From assembly GCA_030635565.1 (NCBI GenBank), contig DAOVYP010000001.1, positions 1 through 25,955 on the forward strand: a stretch of DNA of 25,955 bases, given 5' to 3'. Positions 8,103 to 15,046 of the stretch are shown here, piece after piece (position 1 is the first letter of the stretch; each line of letters starts with the position of its first letter). The notes beneath the pieces were generated by a model, which was not told the DNA's origin, made no database searches, and saw nothing but the letters and a program-made list of their open reading frames with translations. The position numbers and the translations under genes were made by a program. This DNA comes from Spirochaeta sp. GTDB taxonomy: Bacteria; Spirochaetota; Spirochaetia; DSM-2461.

Positions 8103-9371
8103 TTAATAGCTGTATCTTGCCCCGAGAGTGATATTGACGCCGTTGAACTCGTAATCGGCCCAATTAATCCCTTCATCCGGATGGCCTACTGGATACAACG
8201 GCCAGGCCCCGCTCCGATCGTAGGCAAAGAGTGACTGCTCATCTCCGGCGTTCACAACCACGAATCCCAAAAGGGTAAATCCCTGGAACACATGCCACCC
8301 GAAGGTGGTGGTTATCTGGGCCGAGGCATCAACCGGCGAAATCACCGACTGGACACTGGTGTACCATGTGGACCGCATCATCCAGGTGATTTCGGGATAT
8401 ATCATGATACCGTAGTAACCGGCGTCGCCATCGATAACTTCCTGATATTTCTGAGCACTCCAGTTCTGCCACGGCATCACCAGGGTTTCCAGACGAATAG
8501 TCAGGGTACTGTCGTATCCGGTCTGGAGCTGATGGAAGGCCCCGAAGCTGAAATTCACCGTCTTGCTGATCTCATCCCAGCTGTCCCTGTTCACTCCGGC
8601 ATCGCCGTCCCGGCCGGCGGCCAGGGATACCGCACCGTAGAGATCCACTCCGGCATGGCCATGGAATGAGAAGTAGGGCCGGTGGCCCAGCAGATCGGTG
8701 GCCACCTTGGCGTCACCCTTGTAGAGGTAGCCGGTTTCAAGCCGCCATCCCCCGACACGACCGAAAAAACGCAGGCCGCCGGAAGTTTTATCGATAGTCT
8801 GAACTTCGAGTGAGCTACTGCCGGAATCGTACAGGATGCTCGGCGGCAGCAGAACCCCCTCAATGTAACTGAAATCACCTGTGGGGATATTGAATGCCGT
8901 CAGGAATGCCGTATCGTCCCGTATTGTGGACTGGGTAAAATCCAGATACGGACTGAGAGAACCGAAGAGTACATCACCGGAATTGAAGACGAATCCATTG
9001 CCCCAGGCCACCTTGGTTTTCCCGGCTGTAAGCCGCCAGGATGGGAAATTAGCCTTGAACCAGAGCCGCTTGAGATTCAGTGCGGGAACTGCCGCCACCG
9101 ACGATCCGCCGCTGAGATCCACAGGATAGAACTCCACCGCCACTTCGGCCCGCATATTCCGGTTGCCGGTGGAACCGATTCTCATGTCCGCCTTACCGCT
9201 TCCGGTGTAGTACCAGTTATCGTTCCGCCCTCTATAGACACTGTTGTAGAGTTCAAGGTTCATCCGAACCTCAGTCTCGGCGAAAGAGGAAACAACCCCT
9301 GCCAGGCCAAGGATGACCATAAACACGCCTGAGAGAAGTCGTCTTAAGCCCAATACGGTGTTTGATATCAT
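8103..9371 (-). CDS. Predicted outer-membrane beta-barrel protein of the export operon
   Basis: This 422-residue protein has a Sec signal peptide (about 1-31, cleavage near SSFA/ETE). Alternating amphipathic strands rich in Trp, Tyr and Gly follow throughout. The C-terminus reads NITLGARYSY, ending in an aromatic residue as many outer-membrane barrels do. The segment GKTKVAWGNGFVFNSGDV (about 117-134) resembles the conserved WG region of DUF1302/alginate-export-like barrels, which in other bacteria neighbour LolA-like proteins and hydrophobe exporters. That resemblance is by eye. It is encoded between the LolA-like protein and a permease, so it probably is the outer-membrane end of the same machine. 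GGAGG five bases before the ATG fixes the start. Confidence 0.75.
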   Translation of the reverse strand: MISNTVLGLRRLLSGVFMVILGLAGVVSSFAETEVRMNLELYNSVYRGRNDNWYYTGSGKADMRIGSTGNRNMRAEVAVEFYPVDLSGGSSVAAVPALNLKRLWFKANFPSWRLTAGKTKVAWGNGFVFNSGDVLFGSLSPYLDFTQSTIRDDTAFLTAFNIPTGDFSYIEGVLLPPSILYDSGSSSLEVQTIDKTSGGLRFFGRVGGWRLETGYLYKGDAKVATDLLGHRPYFSFHGHAGVDLYGAVSLAAGRDGDAGVNRDSWDEISKTVNFSFGAFHQLQTGYDSTLTIRLETLVMPWQNWSAQKYQEVIDGDAGYYGIMIYPEITWMMRSTWYTSVQSVISPVDASAQITTTFGWHVFQGFTLLGFVVVNAGDEQSLFAYDRSGAWPLYPVGHPDEGINWADYEFNGVNITLGARYSY

Positions 9372-9390
9372 GTCAGCCTCCGGGCCGTTC

Positions 9391-10128
9391 CTAGTACAGC
9401 GACCTCAGGGAAAACAGATCATCATTCAGCCGGGGATCTATCTCCAGTGTGTCGATACGCATTCTGGTGCTCGAGCCCCGGCGAAGCTGGTCTGCCATCA
9501 CCATCTCGGTAATCATCAGACGACCGTCGCCGAAGGTTTCCACCTTGATAACATCCACAATCTTCAGGAGCCTTCCCGACCGGGCATAATACTCGGCCTC
9601 TCTCAGGACATAGTCTTCCTTACCCACCTTTACAATCTGTTTGGGATAGGGAACGTCCCGGCTGGTGGCGATCATCTCGATCACCCAGCAATCCTTACCG
9701 TCAACTATTTCGCTGCCGATCATCTCCACATCATACTTGTCCAGGGTATTGCGCCCCTCAGTGATGTCCTCATAGGAAATGTCACCGAACATGGACTGCT
9801 TCAACGCCGCCCCGTGCATGGGTATGATATCTTCGGCATCGGGGTAGAAGAGGTAGAGTTCGTCATCCACCCGGAGAATCTTCTGCCCTCTTTCCTCCAC
9901 ATTCGTGAACTCGATGAGAAAGTCCTGAGATCCCCGGGACCATGCCTTGTAGGTACTCCGCTTCTCTCCGAAGCGGTCCTCGGTAATCATCGTTCCCTCG
10001 CTGTACATGGTGTCAAAAGTCTGGAGCTCGTCCATTTTCCGGATGACCTCTTCCGCCGTCTGCGAGAATGCATTCACCGCAATAGCCGTCAGGGTAATCA
10101 CCAATATCAAAAATCTCTTAAAGTTCAT
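9391..10128 (-). CDS. Outer membrane lipoprotein-sorting (LolA-like) periplasmic protein
   Basis: The product is 245 residues, with a Sec signal peptide (MNFKRFLILVITLTAIAVNA) and no lipobox cysteine, so it is probably soluble in the periplasm. The mature part begins with a helix (AEEVIRKMDEL). Long beta strands follow (GTMITEDRFGEKRSTYKAWS, LRVDDELYLFYPDAEDI, DCWVIEMIA), the layout of the half-barrel LolA/LolB fold that carries lipids or lipoproteins across the periplasm. It ends with ARSGRLLKIVDVIKVETFGD and LNDDLFSLRSLY. A TTG at 10140 would add four residues, but GGAG six bases before the ATG at 10128 favours the shorter form. It sits between permease and beta-barrel genes and is the predicted shuttle between the membranes. 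Confidence 0.82.
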   Translation of the reverse strand: MNFKRFLILVITLTAIAVNAFSQTAEEVIRKMDELQTFDTMYSEGTMITEDRFGEKRSTYKAWSRGSQDFLIEFTNVEERGQKILRVDDELYLFYPDAEDIIPMHGAALKQSMFGDISYEDITEGRNTLDKYDVEMIGSEIVDGKDCWVIEMIATSRDVPYPKQIVKVGKEDYVLREAEYYARSGRLLKIVDVIKVETFGDGRLMITEMVMADQLRRGSSTRMRIDTLEIDPRLNDDLFSLRSLY

Positions 10129-10134
10129 ATTTTT

Positions 10135-10138
10135 CTCC
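10135..10138 (-). promoter_or_regulatory. Ribosome binding site fixing the LolA-like gene start
   Basis: GGAG on the minus strand is six bases upstream of the ATG at 10128. This supports that start over the TTG at 10140, whose codons overlap the site itself. Confidence 0.6.
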
Positions 10139-10143
10139 AATTC

Positions 10144-11391
10144 CTAAACGTGCCGCAGCGCTTCCACCGGCGTAATCTTCGCCGCCCGGCGAGAGGGCCA
10201 CCAAGTGGCCAGGCCCGTGACAACGAGGGAGTAAACAAACACCATTACAGTGGACTTGAAGTTCAGCACCGGATAGAGAATGGCACCTATACCCATGCTG
10301 TCCATGCCTTCCATGGCTTTGGCAAAAGCATCGATTCCGACAACTCCGAAGTATGCAGTCACACCAATACCGATTGCGATCCCCACCAGGGCACCTACGA
10401 TGCTGATAAAGAGAGATTCCAGAAAGAAGAGCTTCACCAGCTGCCTGCCTGTCATGCCCATGGCCCCAAGAGTGCCGATTTCCTTCATCCGCTCGAAGAT
10501 TACCATGATGGTGGTGTTGACAATCACCGTACTGGCCAACAGGAAGAATATGATGCCGATGATGTCGTAGATTTTCACCGCCAGATCGATCATGGCGGCC
10601 ATGCCGTTCACTTCCTTGTAGTCCCATACATTTAACGGCACATCGGAAGAGAGAATCTCACCGAGTCTGGCGGCCACAGCTTTGGGTGAATCCACCTTCT
10701 TATCCACTTTGATAAGAATTTCCTGCACCTGTTCCGGCAGCCAGAGGAATCTCTGAGCCGTGTCCAGGGGTACCTGGAACATTACCTTCTCCAGTCCGGT
10801 CATCGGGAGGGAAATCATCCCGACTACCGTGAAGGTGAAGGCGTTGCTGCCCCGGGATCCGGACTGGGAGAGAACGGTGAACTTTCCACCCATTCCTATT
10901 CCCAGTTTTTCGGCCAGAGCCCGTCCGACAACGGCTTCTCTCGTACCCGCCTCGGGAAGCCGGCCCTCGACAAGAGTCCTCCCGTAGTCCTGGTAGGAGG
11001 CTTCCCGATCGAAGTCCACTCCCATGCCCATAACATTGACTTTCTCGTCACTGCCTATGCCGCCGATGGGCACCCGGCCGGGGAAATTGATCCGCGGGCT
11101 GGTCGCGGTCACCGCTGGATCAGCCTCGATGATATCCAACAGGGATTCGAAGTCCGGAACGGCCAGGTGCATGGGATTGAGCCGTTCATACTTGTCGAAG
11201 TCGGAATGGCGCACCCTCACGGCGCCGGTCATGTAGGTCCAGAGGTTCTGTTCCATGTCGTTTGTCATGCCGGCAAGAAATGCGAATAGGAAGACAATGG
11301 CGAATCCGGCGATGGCGATGGCGGTACCGGAAAGCAGACTCCGCCGCTTGTTCCTGGCGATATTGCGCAGAGCAATCTTATAGATTTTCAT
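10144..11391 (-). CDS. ABC transporter permease (FtsX/MacB type), second permease
   Basis: This 415-residue permease has the FtsX/MacB topology. One N-terminal helix follows KIALRNIARNKRR. A periplasmic MacB-PCD-like domain (about 45-265) comes next, and three C-terminal helices end in the hallmark PSRRAAKITPVEALRHV. The cytoplasmic motif VIFERMKEIGTLGAMGMTGRQ is the usual contact region for the ATPase. It differs clearly from the other two permeases in the operon, so it may be the LolC-like half to their LolE-like half. GGAGG lies six bases before the ATG at 11391; a GTG one codon earlier is too close to that site. It is 10 bases downstream of the preceding permease stop. Confidence 0.9.
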   Translation of the reverse strand: MKIYKIALRNIARNKRRSLLSGTAIAIAGFAIVFLFAFLAGMTNDMEQNLWTYMTGAVRVRHSDFDKYERLNPMHLAVPDFESLLDIIEADPAVTATSPRINFPGRVPIGGIGSDEKVNVMGMGVDFDREASYQDYGRTLVEGRLPEAGTREAVVGRALAEKLGIGMGGKFTVLSQSGSRGSNAFTFTVVGMISLPMTGLEKVMFQVPLDTAQRFLWLPEQVQEILIKVDKKVDSPKAVAARLGEILSSDVPLNVWDYKEVNGMAAMIDLAVKIYDIIGIIFFLLASTVIVNTTIMVIFERMKEIGTLGAMGMTGRQLVKLFFLESLFISIVGALVGIAIGIGVTAYFGVVGIDAFAKAMEGMDSMGIGAILYPVLNFKSTVMVFVYSLVVTGLATWWPSRRAAKITPVEALRHV

Positions 11392-11401
11392 CACTCCCCT
11401 C

Positions 11402-12646
11402 CTATTGGAACCGCAGGCTTGCGGGAATATCCAGTCGCAGGATGCGATGGGTGGAGAAAGCGGCCACCAGGACGGCCATTCCCACCCCCATGAAGAAGGC
11501 GATAATCATGCTGGGAATATCCCAGACTCCGTACATCTGTCCCTGGATTCGATATCCGAAGCTGGCCTCACGGAGAAGGAAGGTATAATCGATTCCCCAT
11601 TTCACCAGGGGCCATGTCACCAGAGCACCCAGGCCTACGCCGTAAAACCCGCCGAGCAGGCCGATTCCGGCGGATTCCCAGAGGAACATGGCCCGGATCT
11701 GCCGGTTTCGCATTCCCAGAGCACGCATCATCCCCAACTCCCTCACCCGCTCATAGACGGCCATGAGCATAGTATTGGAGATACCTACACCCGCGATAAT
11801 GAGGATAAGAAAAATAATCATGCCGGAACTTCCGGCCTTGGCCTGAGAGATGGCGATGAAGTCCGCTCCCAGGATACGCCAGTCAAGAGCCTCAAGACCC
11901 ATTGCCTCCACGTCGGGGACCAGAGCGGCGAAGTCAGCATCGGCCCCGTTAAGAGTACCGAAATTGACGTTCACTTCGGTAACGGTACCATCCATCTCAA
12001 GGAATTCATCCGCCACCGACAGAGGAAGAAACATGCCCGAACGGGTAATCTCGGGATTCGGGCAATTGACGATGCCAACAATTTCCAGATCAAAAACCTG
12101 GGCATAACCGTCCTTCGTCTGGGTTTCCACCAATACGGTATGGCCGATGCCGGCCCCGATATCCTCTGCGAGCCAATGGCCCAGGATAAGTCCCTGCTCT
12201 CCATCGACGAGCCATGACCCCTCGCTCAGGCTTTCCCGGAGCTTGAACACATCAGCATCCAGCACCGGGTCGATGGCGGTGAATCGGCCTGGTATACTGC
12301 CGTCTTCAGGGAAAGGATCCTTGTAGAAAATTAAATCACCGCCGAAGCTGATCCGGGGGGAATAGCCGGCACCGGTGTTCTCAAGAATCGGGGTGACGAT
12401 TTCCGGGTCGAAGGATTTCTCCAGCGGGAAGGTTTCACGATCATCCCAGTATCCTTGAGCCATGATGCGGCCGGTGGCGGTCTCGTAGAGCCGAAGGTTG
12501 GTTTCCGACTCGTTATCAATGCCGGTCAATAATGACCTTATGACAATGAACATCATCAGCCCATAGGCGATGGCTCCGGCGGTAATCATGGTCCGCTTCT
12601 TGTAACGGGCCAGGTTCTTGAATGCCATTTTCGGCAGGAAGGTCAC
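11402..12646 (-). CDS. ABC transporter permease (FtsX/MacB-LolE type), first permease
   Basis: A 414-residue permease with the same plan as the operon's last permease. It begins MAFKNLARYKKRTMITAGA, has an extracytoplasmic domain with ISFGGDLIFYKDPFPEDG, carries NTMLMAVYERVRELGMMRALG and ends RILRLDIPASLRFQ. Motifs line up along the whole length with the 6802-8051 protein, so the two are duplicates now separated by three genes. The start is GTG, overlapping the ATPase stop as GTGA, with GGAGG five bases ahead. A later in-frame ATG seven codons on is possible but has no comparable site. It probably forms the translocator with the adjacent ATPase. Confidence 0.9.
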   Translation of the reverse strand: MTFLPKMAFKNLARYKKRTMITAGAIAYGLMMFIVIRSLLTGIDNESETNLRLYETATGRIMAQGYWDDRETFPLEKSFDPEIVTPILENTGAGYSPRISFGGDLIFYKDPFPEDGSIPGRFTAIDPVLDADVFKLRESLSEGSWLVDGEQGLILGHWLAEDIGAGIGHTVLVETQTKDGYAQVFDLEIVGIVNCPNPEITRSGMFLPLSVADEFLEMDGTVTEVNVNFGTLNGADADFAALVPDVEAMGLEALDWRILGADFIAISQAKAGSSGMIIFLILIIAGVGISNTMLMAVYERVRELGMMRALGMRNRQIRAMFLWESAGIGLLGGFYGVGLGALVTWPLVKWGIDYTFLLREASFGYRIQGQMYGVWDIPSMIIAFFMGVGMAVLVAAFSTHRILRLDIPASLRFQ

Positions 12647-13326
12647 CGAGACCTCCTTGTGTCGCTCTGAATCTCACCGTCGTGAAGCTGTACCAGCCGT
12701 CCGGCAAAATCCATCACCATGGGATCGTGGGTGGCGAAGATGAAAGTGCTCTGATGCTTCTCGTTGAGTTCTTTCATCAGTTCCAGAATTTCATTGCCGG
12801 TAGTGGAGTCCAGATTGGCCGTAGGCTCGTCGGCCAGTAGAATCTCGGGATGCTTGACGATGGCCCGGGCAATGGCCACCCGCTGCTGCTGCCCGCCGGA
12901 TAACTTGCCCGGCCGGCGGTCTTCCATGCCCTCCAGGCCCACTTCCTTCAGGATGGCCATGGTACGATCTTTCGCCTCGGCATCGTCCACACCCATGAGG
13001 TTCAGGCTGAATGCCACGTTCTCAAAAGCGGTCAGTACGGGAATCAGGTTATAGCTCTGAAATACGAATCCCAGGTAATCCCGCCGGAAGGCTGCCTGTG
13101 CGTCCTTCTTCAGGTCCATCACCGATTCACCATTGATTGTGATATCTCCGGAATCCGCGGAATCGATGCATCCGATGATATTCAGCATCGTGGTTTTACC
13201 CGATCCTGAAGGTCCGGCAATGGAGATGAACTCACCCCTCTCGATATCCAGGGAAACGCCCCTGAGAGCCTTCACTTCGCTGTCTCCAGCCAGATAGGTT
13301 TTGTACAGATCTTTAACCGATATCAT
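12643..13326 (-). CDS. ABC transporter ATP-binding protein (LolD/MacB type)
   Basis: This 227-residue ATPase carries every motif: Walker A GPSGSGKT (38-45), Q-loop Gln90, signature LSGGQ (142-146), Walker B ILLADEP (162-168) and H-loop His200. The segment [16 protein letters not shown] is typical of the LolD/MacB/FtsE group, which works with FtsX-like permeases by mechanotransmission rather than by conventional transport. It is the only ATPase in the operon and must serve three permeases or be shared with distant genes. GGAGG lies just before the ATG. Its 5' end overlaps the SPFH gene by 14 bases, and its stop overlaps the next gene as GTGA. Confidence 0.96.
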   Translation of the reverse strand: MISVKDLYKTYLAGDSEVKALRGVSLDIERGEFISIAGPSGSGKTTMLNIIGCIDSADSGDITINGESVMDLKKDAQAAFRRDYLGFVFQSYNLIPVLTAFENVAFSLNLMGVDDAEAKDRTMAILKEVGLEGMEDRRPGKLSGGQQQRVAIARAIVKHPEILLADEPTANLDSTTGNEILELMKELNEKHQSTFIFATHDPMVMDFAGRLVQLHDGEIQSDTRRSR

Positions 13327-14491
13327 CTTGTCCTCCTTCTCTTTTTTCGGGAGTCACTGGGTCTTGTTTGTCCGTTTCAGTCGGCGGCTCATGTCGTATA
13401 TCCGGAACGGCACCCGTTGCGGCTCCATAGGCGGCAGTCCCCAAAACCGTCCCCAGGTTCATCGACTCCAGGGCCGATGCCGGGGCCAGGACGAGGCCGC
13501 CCTTGTTTCTGATGCTCTCATAAATCATGTTCATCGCACGCAGCTGCAGGGCTGTCGGGTTGTCCTTGTATGTGTCGGCGGCTTTCCGGAAGGATTCGGC
13601 GATATCGGCCTCGGTGGAACCGAGGATTACCCGGGCCGCCCGTTCCCTCTCAGCCTGGGCCTGGCGGCTCAGGGCATCTTCCAGCTCCTTTGGAACCAGG
13701 ATTTCCTTGAATTCCACCGAGATGATGGTGATGCCCCAGGGATTTGTCTTGGCATCGACGATTTTCTGGATCTCCTCGCCGAGCCTCTCCCGCTCACAGA
13801 GGAGGGAAGTGAGAGAGTTCGAGCCGATGCTGGAGCGCAGGGCCGTCTGGGCACTCAAAGCCACGGCCTGTTCGAAGTCCTGCACCTCGAGGACGGCCTT
13901 CTCGGCGTCCCAGATCATCCAGAAGGCCAGGGCGTCAACATGCACAGGCACGGTATCGATGGTGAGGCTTTTCTCAGCCGAAAAATCGGTTACCCGGATC
14001 CGGGTATCCACCATGCCGGCGATGGAATCCAGAAGGGGGAAGAGAAATATCACCCCGGGACCCCTCACCCGATGGAATTTTCCCAGCCTCAGGATCACCA
14101 CTTTGTCCCACTGCTTGATCACCTCAAATCCGGGCGCAATGAGAAAACCCAGCGAAAGGACACTTGTAGCGATGGACACACCCGTGCCGTAAACCACCGA
14201 TGATGAGGCTGATACTCCTGCGACGATGGCGATTACCACCGGCCAGTACGGGAAAGCGAACAATAGAGCGGCGGCAGCCAGAACCCCCGCTGCCAGATAA
14301 ACCAAAGCCTCAGGGTCGGGATCGATGGCGATCAGACTCTGCAGGGCCAGGGCTGCGCCGAGGAACAGGAACACAATAAAGGTCGACAGCGTGTTAAACC
14401 TGAAATGTCCGCGAAAATGTTTCACCGTGGTAACAGTAGCCTCTGATGACGACAGTTCTGAACGGGATCGGATGAACTTCTGTAGATTCAT
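13313..14491 (-). CDS. Membrane SPFH/band 7 (stomatin-like) protein
   Basis: The protein has 392 residues. A polar N-terminus is followed by three or four hydrophobic segments (about 35-52, 62-80, 83-93, 104-120). A band 7 domain starting GFEVIKQWDKVVILRLGKF (about 121-310) follows, with GPGVIFLFPLLDSI and EAERERAARVILGSTEADIAESF-type coiled-coil sequence. A disordered, charged tail ends it. Stomatin-like proteins oligomerise and regulate or corral membrane complexes. The extra N-terminal helices are longer than the usual single anchor. It follows the GntR gene with an ATGA overlap and overlaps the ATPase gene by 14 bases, so it is made with the ABC machine and is a probable scaffold or regulator for it. 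Confidence 0.92.
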   Translation of the reverse strand: MNLQKFIRSRSELSSSEATVTTVKHFRGHFRFNTLSTFIVFLFLGAALALQSLIAIDPDPEALVYLAAGVLAAAALLFAFPYWPVVIAIVAGVSASSSVVYGTGVSIATSVLSLGFLIAPGFEVIKQWDKVVILRLGKFHRVRGPGVIFLFPLLDSIAGMVDTRIRVTDFSAEKSLTIDTVPVHVDALAFWMIWDAEKAVLEVQDFEQAVALSAQTALRSSIGSNSLTSLLCERERLGEEIQKIVDAKTNPWGITIISVEFKEILVPKELEDALSRQAQAERERAARVILGSTEADIAESFRKAADTYKDNPTALQLRAMNMIYESIRNKGGLVLAPASALESMNLGTVLGTAAYGAATGAVPDIRHEPPTETDKQDPVTPEKREGGQDDIG

Positions 14492-14895
14492 ATTTTCACA
14501 TCCTCCTTGAGGGTATCGAGATGACCGATGATATCTTCCACGACAAAGCCGTAGGCTGATGCATTCGCCAGAAAGGACCTGACGAGAGAATCGAGGATGT
14601 TCGCCCTCTCCTCCAGGCTGAGATCGATTTTCTTGTCGCTGATGAAGGTGCCTGTGCCCTGCTGGGTGTTAACGATCCCCCTGATTTCCATCTCATTGTA
14701 GGCCCGGGCCACGGTATTCGGGTTGATCTGGAGGTGGACCGCAAGACTGCGAACCGTCGGGAGCTTCGATCCCTTCCGGAGCCTTCCGTCGGCGATGGCC
14801 ATCTCCACCTGTTTTATCACCTGGCGGTAATAGGGAACACCGCTTGTCAGGTCGAGGATGAAATCCAGTCCTTCTGTGTATCGTTCGGCTGTCAT
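14488..14895 (-). CDS. GntR-family transcriptional regulator, YtrA subfamily
   Basis: A 135-residue protein with an N-terminal winged helix: YYRQVIKQVEMAIADGRL, then KLPTVRSLAVHLQINPNTVARAYNEME and the wing IVNTQQGTGTFIS. A short helical dimerisation tail of about 50 residues follows, the small size typical of YtrA-type GntR regulators. Members commonly repress an ABC transporter operon that they lead, as in Bacillus ytrA. I chose the ATG at 14895 because GGGG lies six bases ahead and the -10 box at 14937-14942 predicts transcription starting near 14930. An ATG at 14925 adds ten residues but has almost no leader. Its stop overlaps the SPFH gene start as ATGA. Confidence 0.93.
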   Translation of the reverse strand: MTAERYTEGLDFILDLTSGVPYYRQVIKQVEMAIADGRLRKGSKLPTVRSLAVHLQINPNTVARAYNEMEIRGIVNTQQGTGTFISDKKIDLSLEERANILDSLVRSFLANASAYGFVVEDIIGHLDTLKEDVKI

Positions 14896-14928
14896 TCTTC
14901 GCCCCACTTCTTGTACTAATAACATAAT

Positions 14929-14938
14929 ACAATATTGT
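14929..14938. promoter_or_regulatory. Palindromic candidate operator of the GntR regulator
   Basis: ACAATATTGT is a perfect 10-bp palindrome between the -10 box and the predicted start of the GntR operon transcript. A looser copy, ACAA-7 bases-TTGT (14948-14962), reaches into the shared -35 region. Repression of the operon by its own first product is the natural reading but is inferred. Confidence 0.45.
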
Positions 14939-14965
14939 TTTAGATCAACAATTCAGAGTTGTCAA
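14937..14965 (-). promoter_or_regulatory. Promoter of the GntR-ABC operon
   Basis: A perfect -35 TTGACA (14965-14960), a 17-base spacer and TAAAAC (14942-14937, four of six matches) face the GntR gene. Predicted start is near 14930. A weaker alternative is TTGTTG-16-TATTAT slightly downstream. Confidence 0.6.
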
Positions 14966-14986
14966 GGGTTTTCTGTATTTTTTAAT
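14959..14986 (+). promoter_or_regulatory. Promoter of the cyclic-nucleotide-gated channel gene
   Basis: TTGTCA (14959-14964, five of six), a 16-base spacer and TTTAAT (14981-14986, five of six) face the channel gene, predicting a start near 14993 and a leader of about 54 bases. The -35 box is the complement of the -35 box of the divergent operon. Confidence 0.6.
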
Positions 14987-15036
14987 GAATCCAGACCTTT
15001 AGTTTAAGAACCTGCCCTCCGAAGATGAGTGTGGGT

Positions 15037-15040
15037 AGGA
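15037..15040 (+). promoter_or_regulatory. Ribosome binding site fixing the channel gene start
   Basis: AGGA six bases before the ATG at 15047. An in-frame GTG at 15029 would add six residues but has no such site ahead of it. Confidence 0.6.
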
Positions 15041-15046
15041 ACGCAT

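Noticed and set aside
9313..10635. A 440-codon plus-strand open frame opposite the LolA-like gene and permease
   Set aside because: Its translation is low-complexity, rich in His and Gln, typical of antisense translation, and the opposite strand encodes clear proteins.
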